NCBI RefSeq assembly: GCF_000725625.1
Contig: NZ_JOHS01000016.1
Location: forward strand, 1 to 64,000
DNA: 64,000 nucleotides
Direction of reading: 5' to 3'
DNA from: Streptomyces sp. NRRL F-6676
Lineage (GTDB): Bacteria; Actinomycetota; Actinomycetes; Streptomycetales; Streptomycetaceae
Under the pieces are notes generated by a model. The model saw only the letters and a program-made list of their open reading frames with translations, was not told the DNA's origin and made no database searches. A program made the translations under genes and the position numbers. Shown one piece after another: positions 50,623-60,857 of this stretch (its first letter is position 1; the number at the start of each line of letters is the position of its first letter).

Positions 50623-51852
50623 TCAGTTGTCGTCCTCGTCGATCAGGAAGCCCCGCATCGGAGAGGGAGCCTGCCCCATCGGCGACGGCCCCTGCGGCCG
50701 CACCGGCGCCATCGGCTGCGTCATCGCCGGCGTCATCTGCTGCTGCCCGCCGTACGACGGCGCCGACGGCCCCTGGGGGCCACCCATCGGCTGGTTGCCG
50801 CCGTAGGACGGCGCGCTCGCACCCGCCGGAGCCATGGACGGCGCGGACGGCGACGGCAGCGACGCCGTGGCCGGCGTGCGCGGCGGCGCCAGCGAGTCGT
50901 CGGCCTGGGTCTCCAGCTGACGCAGCTGCGACTCCAGGTACGACTTCAGCCGCGTGCGGTACTCGCGCTCGAAGCCGCGCAGATCCTCGACCTTGCGCTC
51001 CAGCGTGGCGCGGGCGGACTCCAGGGAGCCCATCGCGACGCGGTGCTTCTCCTGCGCGTCCCGCTCCAGCGCGTCGGCCTTGGCACGGGCGTCCCGCTCG
51101 AGACCCTCGGCACGCGAACGCGCCTCGCCGACGATCTTGTTGGCCTCGGAGCGGGCCTCGGCGATCGCCTGGTCGGCGGTCTGCTGGGCCAGCGAGAGGA
51201 CACGCGCGGCACTGTCGCCACCGGGACCCTGGCCGGGGCCGCCCATCGGACCGCCCATCGGGCCGTGGCCGCCCATCGGACCGCCCATGGGGCCGCCCAT
51301 CTGCTGCATGGGCGGCTGGCCGCCCATCGGTCCCTGGCCCATGGGACCGGGGCCCTGACCCATCGGGCCGGGACCCTGCGGGCCGCCCTGACCGCCACCG
51401 GGGCCGGCGGGCAGCTGCGGCGCACCGCTCGGCAGCTGGGGCGGACCACCCATGGGGCCACCCATCTGCTGCTGCGGCGGGCCCGATATGCCGGCGGGCA
51501 CCGGAGCGCCGGGTCCTCGCATGCCCTGCTGCGGGTGCCCCTGCTGGTGGGGACCGCCCTGCTGGTGCGGTCCACCCTGCTGGTGGGGGCCGCCCTGCTG
51601 CTGGTGCGGGCCGCCCTGGTGCGGCGGTCCGTCCTGGCCCTCCGGGGGCTTGCGCATGTTCTGCTGGTTCTGCGCGGCGGCACGCGTGGCCGCGGCCAGC
51701 TTGGCGCGCAGATCCTCGTTCTCGCGCAGCAGCTTGGTCAGCTCCGCTTCGACCTCGTCGAGGAAGGCATCGACCTCGTCCTCGTCATAGCCTTCTCGGA
51801 GGCGGACGGTCGTGAACTGCTTGTTCCGCACGTCCTCGGGGGTCAACGGCAT
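50623..51852 (-). CDS. divIVA: DivIVA polar growth protein
   Basis: DivIVA marks hyphal tips and directs apical growth in Streptomyces. The 409-residue protein starts with the conserved membrane-binding domain (MPLTPEDVRNKQFTTVRLRE, then YDEDEVDAFLDEV). A very long Gly/Pro/Gln/Met linker (about residues 70-235, with GGPHQQ and GGPMGG repeats) leads to a second coiled coil (about 240-330). The tail is Pro/Ser-rich and ends FLIDEDDN. GAGGTG lies 6 bases before the ATG. It is the far end of the division cluster here. Confidence 0.97.
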   Translation of the reverse strand: MPLTPEDVRNKQFTTVRLREGYDEDEVDAFLDEVEAELTKLLRENEDLRAKLAAATRAAAQNQQNMRKPPEGQDGPPHQGGPHQQQGGPHQQGGPHQQGGPHQQGHPQQGMRGPGAPVPAGISGPPQQQMGGPMGGPPQLPSGAPQLPAGPGGGQGGPQGPGPMGQGPGPMGQGPMGGQPPMQQMGGPMGGPMGGHGPMGGPMGGPGQGPGGDSAARVLSLAQQTADQAIAEARSEANKIVGEARSRAEGLERDARAKADALERDAQEKHRVAMGSLESARATLERKVEDLRGFEREYRTRLKSYLESQLRQLETQADDSLAPPRTPATASLPSPSAPSMAPAGASAPSYGGNQPMGGPQGPSAPSYGGQQQMTPAMTQPMAPVRPQGPSPMGQAPSPMRGFLIDEDDN

Positions 51853-51904
51853 TTCTTCACCTCAACGTTGTCGTCGGCAGTCGGCAGGCCCATGTCGTCC
51901 ACGC

Positions 51905-52195
51905 TCATCCCAGTGCACTACCCACGAGGGAGATCAGGATGTAGACGATGATCATCAGTACGAAGAAGGACAGGTCGAGCGCCACGCCCCCGAGACGCAG
52001 CGGCGGGATGAACCGCCGCAGAAGCTTCAGCGGTGGATCGGTGACAGTGTAGGTCGCCTCGAGAACGACCACCATCGCCCTGCCGGGTTGCCATGAGCGG
52101 GCGAACTGGAAGACATAGTCCATGACCAACCGGAAGATGAGCACCACGAGGAAGCACATCAACACGACGTAGACGACCTGCACCACCACGCCCAT
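51905..52195 (-). CDS. YggT/YlmG family membrane protein
   Basis: This is a 96-residue protein with two membrane helices (about 3-25 and 72-92) around the YggT core DPPLKLLRRFIPPLRLG. The family sits beside sepF and divIVA in Gram-positives and is linked to cell division or membrane protein assembly. The exact role is unsettled. GGGAGAGGG lies upstream of the ATG. Confidence 0.9.
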   Translation of the reverse strand: MGVVVQVVYVVLMCFLVVLIFRLVMDYVFQFARSWQPGRAMVVVLEATYTVTDPPLKLLRRFIPPLRLGGVALDLSFFVLMIIVYILISLVGSALG

Positions 52196-52257
52196 GATCC
52201 GTGCGTCCCTCTCCCCTGTTCCTGTGCGTCATTCCTCGTCCTGCCGGGCACTGCTTC

Positions 52258-52890
52258 TCAGCTCTGGTTGAAGAACCCGCCCTCTGCGATGCGGGCCTTG
52301 TCCTCCGCCGTGACATCGACGTTAGCAGGAGACAACAGGAAGACCTTCTGCGTCACCCGCTCGATGCTGCCGTGAAGACCAAACACCAGACCGGCCGCAA
52401 AGTCGACAAGTCGCTTCGCGTCTGTGTCATCCATCTCAGTCAGATTCATGATCACCGGGGTGCCCTCACGGAAGTGTTCCCCGATGGTACGGGCCTCGTT
52501 GTAGGTCCGGGGGTGAAGAGTCGTGATCCGGTACGGCTCTCGTTCCGACACGACCTTGGGCATGATCACCGGTGCGTTCTTCTCCAGGCTGGCGCGTTCT
52601 TGTGTGATGGATGCCACGGGCGCGATGCGTGCCGGACGTCCGGATTCCGCGGGAAGCGAAGCGGCGTGGGGCAGTGGGTCGCGTGGCGCGGGCGGCTGTA
52701 CCGATCGTGCCGGTTCGTCCCTTTGCGGCTGAAGTGACTGGTGTGACGGCTCGTGCCGGCGACGCTCCCGTTCGGGCTCCGGGTCGAGCTCCGGTTCGAA
52801 GTCGTCGTCGGGGTCGAACCCCCTGCCGTCGTACCCATCGTCCTCCACGAGGCCGAGGTAGACCGCCATCTTGCGCATCGCGCCGGCCAT
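52258..52890 (-). CDS. sepF: Cell division protein SepF
   Basis: SepF anchors FtsZ to the membrane and arranges its filaments. In Streptomyces, which lacks FtsA, it takes on that role. The 210-residue protein begins [18 protein letters not shown], an amphipathic membrane anchor. An acidic and Pro/Arg-rich linker (about 20-110) is followed by the SepF core with [20 protein letters not shown] and [25 protein letters not shown] lies 9 bases before the ATG. Confidence 0.96.
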   Translation of the reverse strand: MAGAMRKMAVYLGLVEDDGYDGRGFDPDDDFEPELDPEPERERRRHEPSHQSLQPQRDEPARSVQPPAPRDPLPHAASLPAESGRPARIAPVASITQERASLEKNAPVIMPKVVSEREPYRITTLHPRTYNEARTIGEHFREGTPVIMNLTEMDDTDAKRLVDFAAGLVFGLHGSIERVTQKVFLLSPANVDVTAEDKARIAEGGFFNQS

Positions 52891-53020
52891 GCTCCGAGTC
52901 CTCCGCTCTGTGGTGGATCCACTGACGACTTGCCAAGTGCCCGCGATCCACGAGGTCGTTACGCCCGCCTACCAGCGGTAATGACCATATTTTCTGCTGT
53001 GGTCCGACTTCCTGGCGACG

Positions 53021-53740
53021 TTACCCGAGCCCGGGGCGGACTCCGAGTACCGCAGTGCCGACGCGTACATGTGTCGCTCCGGCCGCCACGGCCTGTTCGA
53101 GGTCCGTACTCATCCCCGCGGAAACCATGTTCGCAGCAGGATGAGTCCGGCGCAGTACGGTCGACAAATCCATCAACCGCTCGAACGCCGCCTGTTGACG
53201 TCCCGCGTACTCCCCGGTGAGCGGCGCGACGGTCATCAGTCCGTCCAGCCGCAGTCCGGGGGCCCCGGCCACCAGGGAGGCCAACTCCCCGATGCCGTCG
53301 GGTCCGATGCCGCCGCGCTCGCCCCGTCCGCTCTCCCCCGCGTCCAGCGCGACCTGGAGCAGACAGCCGACCTCGCGGCCGGTCCGGTCCGCCTCTCTGG
53401 AGAGCGCCGTGACGAGCCGGGCGCGGTCGACGGACTGCACGAGTGCGGCATAACCGAGCACGGAACGCACCTTGTTGGTCTGCAACTGGCCCACGAAGTG
53501 CCAGGTGAGCGGCAGATCCGAACAGGCGGCGGCCTTGGGTGCCGCGTCCTGGTCCCGGTTCTCCGCGACGTGCCGCACACCGAGTTCGGCGAGGAGGCGC
53601 ACGTCGCTCGCGGGGTAGGTCTTGGTGACCACGATCAGGGTCACCTCCTCCCGCCCGCGCCCCGCGGCCGCGCACGCGGCGGTGATGCGGTCCTCCACCT
53701 GTGCCAGGTTCGCGGCGAGTTGTGCCCTGCGGTCGGTCAT
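53021..53740 (-). CDS. yggS: YggS-type PLP homeostasis protein
   Basis: This 239-residue fold-III PLP protein has the cofactor lysine K40 in LIVVTKTYPASDVR. It also has FVGQLQTNKVR near residue 82 and SAGMSTDLEQAVAAGATHVRVG near the end. The family controls free PLP and amino acid balance without a known reaction. It is coupled by position to pgeF (6-bp gap) and conserved in this cluster. Family members usually read FIGxLQxNK here, so the match is close. Confidence 0.94.
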   Translation of the reverse strand: MTDRRAQLAANLAQVEDRITAACAAAGRGREEVTLIVVTKTYPASDVRLLAELGVRHVAENRDQDAAPKAAACSDLPLTWHFVGQLQTNKVRSVLGYAALVQSVDRARLVTALSREADRTGREVGCLLQVALDAGESGRGERGGIGPDGIGELASLVAGAPGLRLDGLMTVAPLTGEYAGRQQAAFERLMDLSTVLRRTHPAANMVSAGMSTDLEQAVAAGATHVRVGTAVLGVRPGLG

Positions 53741-53746
53741 GTTCCT

Positions 53747-54487
53747 TCAGTCCAGCCAGACATAGCCGGCGAGCCGCCCGGTGGTGCGGTCGCGGCGGTA
53801 GGAGAAGTGGTCCTGCGACTCCCGGGTGCACACCGGGGAGCGCACCCGGTCGTGCACGCCAAGGCGTTCGAGCTGGGCGTGCACTCCGGCGGCCACGTCG
53901 AGCGCCGGCGTACCCCAACTCGTCTCGGCGTGCGCCGCCGGCTCGACGGCGGCGACCTCGGCGCGCATGGCCTCGGGCACTTCGTAGCAGCGGCCGCAGA
54001 CGGCGGGGCCGGTGCGGGCGGTGATCCGGGCCGGGTCTGCGCCGAGCGCGGTCATGGCGCGCACGGCGGCGGGAACGACACCGGCGACCATGCCGGGCCG
54101 TCCGGCGTGCGCGGCGGCGGCGACCCCGGCGACGGGGTCGGCGAGCAGGACGGGCACGCAGTCGGCGGTGAGGACGGCGAGGGCGAGGCCGCGGCGGGTG
54201 GTGACCAGGGCGTCGACGGCGGGAAGTCCGGCGGGGCCGCTCTCCCAGGGTCCGTCGACGACGGCCACGTCGGCGCCGTGCACCTGGTTCATCCACACGA
54301 CGGCGCCGGGGGCGATCCCCAGGGACTTCGCGGCGAGTTCACGGTTGGTGCGGACGGCGTCGCCGTCGTCGCCGACCGCGCCGCCGAGGTTGAGCTCCTC
54401 GTACGGAGCGGCGCTCACCCCGCCCCACCGGTCGGTGAAGGCGAAGTGCGCGCCACTCGGGTCGGGAGCGTCGAAGGGGCCTATCAC
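53747..54487 (-). CDS. pgeF: Peptidoglycan editing factor PgeF (YfiH family)
   Basis: This 246-residue protein is of the YfiH/multicopper polyphenol oxidase-like family. [14 protein letters not shown] near residue 66, [12 protein letters not shown] near residue 106 and [14 protein letters not shown] near residue 123 give the His/Cys metal site. In E. coli the homologue keeps wrong residues out of the peptidoglycan stem. The usual HAGWRG is HAGRPG here, a small departure at the site. The GTG overlaps the ftsZ stop as GTGA. Confidence 0.9.
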   Translation of the reverse strand: MIGPFDAPDPSGAHFAFTDRWGGVSAAPYEELNLGGAVGDDGDAVRTNRELAAKSLGIAPGAVVWMNQVHGADVAVVDGPWESGPAGLPAVDALVTTRRGLALAVLTADCVPVLLADPVAGVAAAAHAGRPGMVAGVVPAAVRAMTALGADPARITARTGPAVCGRCYEVPEAMRAEVAAVEPAAHAETSWGTPALDVAAGVHAQLERLGVHDRVRSPVCTRESQDHFSYRRDRTTGRLAGYVWLD

Positions 54488-55677
54488 TTGAGGAAGTCCG
54501 GAACGTCCAGTTCCTCGGCGGCGCTGTCCGAGTACGTCCGCGACGGCGGGACCGGCGGGCCGGCCGGGAGGTCGTTGACCGGCTCCGGGGCGGGCTCGGG
54601 CGCGGCCTCCTTGGGGGTGACGCTGCCGAGCGAGCCGAAGGACGGGCGGCTCTCCGCCTGCCGTACCGGGGCGGGCTCCTCGCGCTTGGCCGAGGCCGAG
54701 CCGAGGACGGTGTCCCGCTTGGACGGCGGCTGACCGCCGTCGAACCCGGCGGCGATGACGGTGACCCGCACCTCGTCGCCGAGCGCGTCGTCGATGACGG
54801 CGCCGAAGATGATGTTGGCCTCGGGGTGCGCGGCCTCGCTGACCAGTTGGGCGGCCTCGTTGATCTCGAACAGGCCGAGGTCGGAGCCGCCGGAGATGGA
54901 GAGCAGCACGCCCCGGGCGCCGTCGATGGAGGCCTCGAGCAGCGGCGAGGAGATCGCCATCTCGGCCGCCGCCACCGCGCGGTCGTCGCCGCGGGCCGAG
55001 CCGATGCCCATGAGCGCCGAACCGGCCTCCGACATGACGGACTTGACGTCGGCGAAGTCGAGGTTGATCAGGCCGGGGGTGGTGATGAGGTCGGTGATGC
55101 CCTGGACACCGGAGAGCAGGACCTGGTCGGCCGACTTGAAGGCGTCCAGGACCGAGACCTGGCGGTCCGAGATGGACAGCAGGCGGTCGTTGGGGATGAC
55201 GATGAGGGTGTCGACCTCTTCGCGGAGCTCGGCGATGCCGTCCTCCGCCTGGTTGGCGCGGCGCCGTCCCTCGAAGGTGAACGGGCGCGTGACCACGCCG
55301 ATGGTGAGGGCGCCGAGCGAGCGGGCGATGTTGGCCACGACGGGTGCCCCGCCGGTGCCGGTGCCGCCGCCTTCACCGGCTGTCACGAAGACCATGTCGG
55401 CCCCCTTGAGGACCTCCTCGATCTCCTCGCGGTGGTCCTCCGCGGCCTTGCGGCCGACGGCCGGGTTGGCTCCGGCGCCGAGTCCGCGGGTGAGTTCGCG
55501 GCCGACATCGAGCTTGACGTCGGCGTCGCTCATCAACAGCGCCTGTGCGTCGGTGTTGATGGCGATGAACTCGACGCCCTTGAGACCGACCTCGATCATC
55601 CGGTTGATGGCATTGACACCACCGCCGCCGACACCGATGACTTTGATGACTGCGAGGTAGTTCTGCGGTGCTGCCAC
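54484..55677 (-). CDS. ftsZ: Cell division GTPase FtsZ
   Basis: FtsZ forms the Z-ring, or Z-ladders in sporulating hyphae. The 397-residue protein has the tubulin signature GGGTGTGG at residues 103-110. The [12 protein letters not shown]7 loop near 205-215 completes GTP hydrolysis at the subunit interface. A linker of about 60 residues is followed by the C-terminal peptide ELDVPDFLK, which binds partners such as SepF. The GTG start has GAGAGG 8 bases upstream. Confidence 0.99.
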   Translation of the reverse strand: MAAPQNYLAVIKVIGVGGGGVNAINRMIEVGLKGVEFIAINTDAQALLMSDADVKLDVGRELTRGLGAGANPAVGRKAAEDHREEIEEVLKGADMVFVTAGEGGGTGTGGAPVVANIARSLGALTIGVVTRPFTFEGRRRANQAEDGIAELREEVDTLIVIPNDRLLSISDRQVSVLDAFKSADQVLLSGVQGITDLITTPGLINLDFADVKSVMSEAGSALMGIGSARGDDRAVAAAEMAISSPLLEASIDGARGVLLSISGGSDLGLFEINEAAQLVSEAAHPEANIIFGAVIDDALGDEVRVTVIAAGFDGGQPPSKRDTVLGSASAKREEPAPVRQAESRPSFGSLGSVTPKEAAPEPAPEPVNDLPAGPPVPPSRTYSDSAAEELDVPDFLK

Positions 55678-55964
55678 GTCGAAGGCCTCTCGCCTCGAGT
55701 TACGTGTCGCCGCATCACCGGAGCACTGCCGGCCCCGCGATCCGACGACTGATGCCGAATGGGACGGTCCGAACGCCGACCCGAACCCTAACGCTGAAGT
55801 TTAGGGTTACCAGTGTGTCTGTTCCTTGAAGTCTTCTGAACAGGACACTAAGTCGACAAGTGGCGCGCGTTCAACGAACACGCCGAACCTCCCGTTTTTC
55901 TTTTCACCCTATGTGATCAGCCGTAGCGCTGCCCAACCAGGGTGCTGGCCTGCGCGGATGTGCG
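55678..55964 (-). promoter_or_regulatory. ftsZ upstream regulatory region
   Basis: This 287-bp gap between ftsQ and ftsZ is where Streptomyces ftsZ promoters, including the sporulation one, are known to lie. It holds three GACAC pentamers, the core of the WhiA sporulation-regulator site: 55704-55708 and 55815-55819 on the minus strand and 55844-55848 on the plus strand. An 8-bp inverted repeat (AACCCTAA 55784-55791, TTAGGGTT 55801-55808) lies between them. Promoter boxes could not be assigned with confidence. Confidence 0.5.
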
Positions 55965-56795
55965 TCAACTCCCCGCTGACGCCGGGGCGGTGGGCACGCT
56001 CACGTCGAAGTGGCGTGCGCGCGGTGCCGCTTTCATGAGCGCGGTGAGGGTACGCGCCTTCGCGCGCCCCTGCTCGGCGCTGCCCCACAGCACGCTGCGG
56101 CCGCCGCTCAACTCCAGCGTGATGGAGTCGTAGGAGCGGACCGTGACGGTACGGGTGGTGCGGGCCACCGCGGCCGGGAGGTCGCGGGCGACGTCCACCG
56201 CCGCGCGCGTCAGCCGCTCGGCGGGGAAGCGGCGGGCGGAGGCACCGCGGGCCACGGTCAATTCCAGCAGCGGGGTGCCGTCGGGAATGCGGGAGACGGT
56301 GGCGAAGCGCACGCCCTTTTTGTCCACTTCGACATATTTTCGCGCTTTATTATCTTTTTGATTGTCACCCGACTTTTCCGTTGCGCCGGTTTTCTCGATC
56401 ACGAGGACCGGGACACGCTCCGTGACGTTCAGCGTGATTCCGTGCGGCCAGGAGCGGGAGACGTCGACGGTGTCGATACGGGGCAGCTCCTCGCGCAGCC
56501 GCGCCTCGATCCCGTCCGTGTCGACGGACAGCAGCGCGTCGCCGAGCGGCACCCGGGCCGTCGTGCGCACCTGCTCCGGGGTGAGCACCCGGGTGCCGGA
56601 GACGGAGACGTGCTCGGCGCGCAGCCACGGGGAGCCGTAGAGCAGCCAGCCGAGGCCGGTGCCGAGGACCACCGCGGCCACGGCGAGCAGGACGAGGGTG
56701 CGGCGGCGGGGCAGCCGCCGCAGGGGCGGCCGGGGCGGGCCGGACTTCTTCGGCTGCTGCCGTTCGCCGCGTTCGGCGGTGGTGGGTCCGGCCAC
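55965..56795 (-). CDS. ftsQ: Cell division protein FtsQ
   Basis: FtsQ is a bitopic membrane protein that recruits FtsL and FtsB (DivIC) to the septum. The 276-residue protein has a basic cytoplasmic N-terminus, one helix (about residues 32-52), a POTRA domain starting RAEHVSVSGTRVLTPEQV and a beta domain. Residues 140-160 are a Lys/Asn/Asp-rich insert encoded by a strikingly AT-rich patch (56331-56366, 11 of 36 bases G/C). The start is GTG 56795. Confidence 0.95.
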   Translation of the reverse strand: MAGPTTAERGERQQPKKSGPPRPPLRRLPRRRTLVLLAVAAVVLGTGLGWLLYGSPWLRAEHVSVSGTRVLTPEQVRTTARVPLGDALLSVDTDGIEARLREELPRIDTVDVSRSWPHGITLNVTERVPVLVIEKTGATEKSGDNQKDNKARKYVEVDKKGVRFATVSRIPDGTPLLELTVARGASARRFPAERLTRAAVDVARDLPAAVARTTRTVTVRSYDSITLELSGGRSVLWGSAEQGRAKARTLTALMKAAPRARHFDVSVPTAPASAGS

Positions 56796-56820
56796 GCTCC
56801 TGCCCTTTCGTCATACGGTG

Positions 56821-57909
56821 CTAACGGCGCGAGGCGATCGCCTCGTACACCATGCCGACGAGCAGTTCGTCGGCGTCCCGGCGGCCGAACTCACCGGCCG
56901 CGCGCGACATCTCGTACAGCCGGTGCGGGTTGGCGAGCACGGGCAGGACGTTGTCCCGGACCCAGTCGGGGGTCAGTTCCGCGTCGTCGACCAGCAGTCC
57001 GCCGCCGGCCTTGACCAACGGCTGGGCGTTCAGCCGCTGTTCGCCGTTGCCGATGGGCAGCGGGACGTAGGCGGCCGGGAGCCCGACGGCGGAGAGTTCG
57101 GCGACGGTCATCGCGCCCGCGCGGCAGAGCATCATGTCGGCCGCGGCGTACGCGAGGTCCATCCGGTCCAGGTAACTTACCGGGATATAGGGGGGCATCC
57201 CCGGCATCTGCTGCACCTGCGGCAGTTCGTTCTTCGGGCCGACGGCGTGCAGGATCTGGATGCCGGCCTGCTGGAGCCAGGGGGCGACCTGCTGGACGAC
57301 CTCGTTGAGCCGCCGGGCGCCCTGCGAACCGCCGGAGACCAGCAGCGTCGGCAGATTGGGGTCGAGCCCGAACGCGGCCCGGGCCTCGGGGCGCATGGCG
57401 GCCCGGTCCAGGGTGGCGATGGTGCGGCGCAGCGGGATGCCGATGTACCGGGCGCCGCGCAGCTTGTTGTCCGGGGTGGAGACGGCGACCTGGGCCGCGT
57501 ACCGCGAGCCGATCTTGTTGGCCAGCCCCGGGCGGGCGTTGGCCTCGTGGATCACGATGGGCACGCCGAGCCGCTTGGCGGCCAGATAGGCGGGCAGCGC
57601 CACGTAACCGCCGAACCCGGCCACGGCGTCGGCCTTGGTGCGCTCCAGCACCTGCTCGGCCGCCTTGATCGTGCCGCGCAGCCGGCCCGGGACCGTGATC
57701 AGCTCGGGGGTGGGCCGGCGCGGCAGGGGGACGGCGGGGATCAGCGCGAGTTCGTAGCCACGTTCGGGAACGAGACGTGTCTCGAGTCCGCGCTCCGTGC
57801 CCAGGGCCGTGATCCCCACGGTCGGGTCCTGCCTGCGCAGGGCGTCCGCGAGGGCGAGCGCGGGCTCGATGTGGCCGGCGGTCCCTCCACCGGCGAGGAC
57901 GACATGCAC
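56821..57909 (-). CDS. murG: UDP-GlcNAc:lipid I N-acetylglucosaminyltransferase MurG
   Basis: MurG makes lipid II on the inner face of the membrane. The 362-residue GT-B protein has the G-loops [16 protein letters not shown] near residue 5, [15 protein letters not shown] near residue 99 and [15 protein letters not shown] near residue 193. The UDP-sugar element [22 protein letters not shown] lies near residue 270. It follows ftsW by only 6 bp on the same strand. Confidence 0.98.
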   Translation of the reverse strand: MHVVLAGGGTAGHIEPALALADALRRQDPTVGITALGTERGLETRLVPERGYELALIPAVPLPRRPTPELITVPGRLRGTIKAAEQVLERTKADAVAGFGGYVALPAYLAAKRLGVPIVIHEANARPGLANKIGSRYAAQVAVSTPDNKLRGARYIGIPLRRTIATLDRAAMRPEARAAFGLDPNLPTLLVSGGSQGARRLNEVVQQVAPWLQQAGIQILHAVGPKNELPQVQQMPGMPPYIPVSYLDRMDLAYAAADMMLCRAGAMTVAELSAVGLPAAYVPLPIGNGEQRLNAQPLVKAGGGLLVDDAELTPDWVRDNVLPVLANPHRLYEMSRAAGEFGRRDADELLVGMVYEAIASRR

Positions 57910-57915
57910 CGAAAT

Positions 57916-59262
57916 TCACCGCTCTCCGGACGAACGCGCCCGCGGGGCGCGCCGTCGCATCGTGTTCCATCTCCTGGCGGCCCGAGGGCCTCCAGCCCGC
58001 TTTCTACCAAAGCGAGGTTGCCGCATGGCGAGCGCCGCCCGCGCAGCGGGGTCGTCGCGCGCGAAGGCGATCAGCAACCCGATGGCGAACATGGTCGGCA
58101 GCAGGGCGGACCCTCCGTAGGAGAACAGCGGGAGCGGGACACCGGCGATCGGCAGCAGACCGAGCACCGCACCGACGTTGATCACCGCCTGCGCGGTGAT
58201 CCAGGTGGTCACGCCTCCCGCGGCATACCTCACGAAGGGGTCCTCCGTGCGTCCGGCCACGCGGATACCCGCATAGCCTAGAGCCGCGAACAGGGCGAGC
58301 ACCGACAGTGTGCCCGCCAGGCCCAGTTCCTCACCGGTGATGGCGAAGATGAAGTCGGTGTGGGCTTCGGGCAGTTGCCCCCATTTCTCCACGCTCGCGC
58401 CGAGCCCGGAACCGAACAGTCCGCCGGAGGCGAGCGCGTAGATGCCGTGCACCGCCTGCCAGCAGGAGTCGTCGGGGCCGGGGTCGGTGGCGCCCAGGCA
58501 GCCGAGCCGGGCCATGCGGTTGGGGCTGGTCCTGATCAGGACGGTGCCGATGAGCGCGGCGATGCCGAGCACGCCGGCGAACATCCGGGTCGGCGCCCCG
58601 GCCAGCCAGAGCAGCCCGAACAGGATCGCGGTGAGGATGATCGCGGTGCCCATGTCGCCGCCGAGCATGATCAGTCCGAGCAGCAGCCCGGCGGCGGGGA
58701 CCAGCGGCACCAGCATGTGCTTCCACTGGGTCAGCAGCCGTTTGTCCTGTTTGCGGGCGAGCAGGTCGGCGCCCCACAGCACCAGCGCCAGCTTGCCGAA
58801 CTCGCTGGGCTGGATCTGGAAGGAGCCGCCGAGCGAGATCCAGTTCTGGTTGCCGTTGACCGCGACCCCTATCCCCGGCACCTGCACGAGCATCATCAGG
58901 AAGACCGAGCCCGCCAGGATCGGGTAGGCCAGCGCGCGGTGCAGCCGCACCGGCATCCGGGAGGCGGCGAGCAGCAGCCCCGTGCCGATCGCGGCGGCCA
59001 GGAACTGCTTGCGGAAGAAGTACGAACCCGACAGCGACATCTGCAACGCGGTGATCTGGGAGGCCGAGTAGACCATCACCAGACCGAGCCCGGTGATCAG
59101 CAGACTGCTGCCGAGGATCAGGTAGTAGGCGGTGAGCGGCCGGTCCCACGCCTTGCGCGCCCGCGCGTGCAGACGGTGCAGGGCCGAGTTGCCGGGGGGC
59201 CGGACGGCGGAGGCCGGGGGTCTCCCGCCGGGCGGGCGGGGTGCGGTGCGGCTACCGGGCAT
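57916..59262 (-). CDS. ftsW: SEDS-family septal glycosyltransferase FtsW
   Basis: FtsW polymerises lipid II into septal glycan with its partner FtsI. The 448-residue protein has about ten helices and the SEDS elements MVYSASQI, NWISLGGSFQIQPSEFGKLA, GGDMGTAIIL, EAHTDFIFAITGEELGL and PLPLFSYGGSALLPTM. The cytoplasmic tails are basic and Pro/Arg-rich. ATG 59262 was taken as the start. GTG 59271 and more distant in-frame GTGs are possible because no ribosome binding site stands out. Confidence 0.95.
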   Translation of the reverse strand: MPGSRTAPRPPGGRPPASAVRPPGNSALHRLHARARKAWDRPLTAYYLILGSSLLITGLGLVMVYSASQITALQMSLSGSYFFRKQFLAAAIGTGLLLAASRMPVRLHRALAYPILAGSVFLMMLVQVPGIGVAVNGNQNWISLGGSFQIQPSEFGKLALVLWGADLLARKQDKRLLTQWKHMLVPLVPAAGLLLGLIMLGGDMGTAIILTAILFGLLWLAGAPTRMFAGVLGIAALIGTVLIRTSPNRMARLGCLGATDPGPDDSCWQAVHGIYALASGGLFGSGLGASVEKWGQLPEAHTDFIFAITGEELGLAGTLSVLALFAALGYAGIRVAGRTEDPFVRYAAGGVTTWITAQAVINVGAVLGLLPIAGVPLPLFSYGGSALLPTMFAIGLLIAFARDDPAARAALAMRQPRFGRKRAGGPRAARRWNTMRRRAPRARSSGER

Positions 59263-59387
59263 CAGCGGCACCCGCCAGGACGTGTCGTCGCCTCCGGGTG
59301 CGGCCCGGGGCGAGTGCCCCGGGGCTCGGACCACATCGCATCCACGCGTCCTCCCATCCCGGCACCGCCGGCAACGGCAGGCCCGGA

Positions 59388-60857
59388 TCAGCCGTCCGCG
59401 GAACCGAGTTCGCGGACGGCCTCCGCGAACGCGTCCCCGCGCTTGTTGTAGTTGGTGAACATGTCCATGGACGCGCAGGCCGGCGCCAGCAGTACCGTGT
59501 CGCCCGGCCGCGCGAGTTCGCGCGCCTCGAGGACCGCCGCGCGCATCGCCCCAGTGTCTGTCCGGTCGAGGTCGACCACGGGTACTTCGGGGGCGTGTCG
59601 CGCCAGCGCCTCGCGGATCAGCGCGCGGTCGGCGCCGATCAGCACGGCACCGCGCAGCCGGCCGGCCGCCCCGGCGACCAGTTCGCCGAAGGTCGCGCCC
59701 TTGGCGAGCCCGCCCGCGATCCACACGATCGACTCGTACGCCGCCAACGAGGCCTGTGCGGCATGGGTGTTGGTGGCCTTGGAGTCGTCCACGTAGGCCA
59801 CCCCGTCCACATCGGCGACGTGCGCGATGCGGTGCGCGTCCGGGGTGAACGCGCGCAGCCCGTCCCGTACGGCGCCGGCGGGCACCCCGTAGGCGCGCGC
59901 GAGGGCCGCCGCGGCAAGGGCGTTGGCGATGTTGTGCGGAGCCGGGGGCCGCACGTCGGAGACCTCGGCGAGCTCCTGCGCGTTGCTCTGCCGGTTCTCG
60001 ACGAAGGCGCGGTCGACCAGGAGGCCGTCCACCACGCCGAGTTGGGAGGGGCCCGGGGCGGAGAGGGTGAAGCCGACGGCGCGGCAGCCCTCCTCGACGT
60101 CGGCCTCGCGCACCAGGTCCTCGGTGGCCTTGTCGGCGACGTTGTAGACGCACGCCACCTGGTTGCCTTCGTAAATACGCCCCTTGTCGGCGGCGTAGGC
60201 CTCCATGGAGCCGTGCCAGTCGAGGTGGTCGGGGGCGAGGTTGAGGACGGCGGCGCTGTGCACGCGCAGCGAGGGCGCCCAGTGCAGCTGGTAGCTGGAG
60301 AGTTCCACGGCGAGCACGTCGTACGGCTCGCCGGTCTCGTCCGTGCCGGCCAGGACGACGTCGACGATCGGGGTGCCGATGTTGCCGACGGCGGCGGTGC
60401 GCAGCCCCGCGGCCCGCAGGATCGAGGCGAGCATCTGCGTGGTGGTGGTCTTGCCGTTGGTACCGGTGACGGCGAGCCAGGGGGCCGCGCTCGCGCCGTT
60501 CCGCCCCCGCAGCCGCCAGGCGATCTCGACGTCGCCGACGACGTCGACACCGGCCGCGGCGGCCGCCGCGAACAGCGGCGAGGTGGGCTTCCAGCCGGGC
60601 GAGGTGACGACGAGTCCGGTGCCCTCGGGCAGCGTCTCGGCGTCGCCGAGGCGGACGGTGATGCCGTCCGCCGCGAGGGCCTCGGCCTTCTCGCGCTGTG
60701 CCGCCGAGTCGCCGCCGTCCACGACGGTGACCTCGGCGCCGAGGCCGGCCAGGGCGCGGGCGGCGCTGACGCCGCTCACGCCGAGGCCGGCGACGGTGAT
60801 GCGCAGCCCCGCGAACTCGTGGGCCGCGGCGGCCCCCTGGATCCCGCCGGAGGTCAC
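59388..60857 (-). CDS. murD: UDP-MurNAc-L-Ala:D-Glu ligase MurD
   Basis: MurD adds D-glutamate to UDP-MurNAc-L-Ala. The 489-residue protein begins its Rossmann domain at [18 protein letters not shown] near residue 18. The ATP loop is [13 protein letters not shown] near residue 130, and [16 protein letters not shown] near residue 195 and APDAHRI-type and [10 protein letters not shown] elements mark domains 2 and 3. The GTG start overlaps the mraY stop as GTGA. Confidence 0.98.
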   Translation of the reverse strand: MTSGGIQGAAAAHEFAGLRITVAGLGVSGVSAARALAGLGAEVTVVDGGDSAAQREKAEALAADGITVRLGDAETLPEGTGLVVTSPGWKPTSPLFAAAAAAGVDVVGDVEIAWRLRGRNGASAAPWLAVTGTNGKTTTTQMLASILRAAGLRTAAVGNIGTPIVDVVLAGTDETGEPYDVLAVELSSYQLHWAPSLRVHSAAVLNLAPDHLDWHGSMEAYAADKGRIYEGNQVACVYNVADKATEDLVREADVEEGCRAVGFTLSAPGPSQLGVVDGLLVDRAFVENRQSNAQELAEVSDVRPPAPHNIANALAAAALARAYGVPAGAVRDGLRAFTPDAHRIAHVADVDGVAYVDDSKATNTHAAQASLAAYESIVWIAGGLAKGATFGELVAGAAGRLRGAVLIGADRALIREALARHAPEVPVVDLDRTDTGAMRAAVLEARELARPGDTVLLAPACASMDMFTNYNKRGDAFAEAVRELGSADG

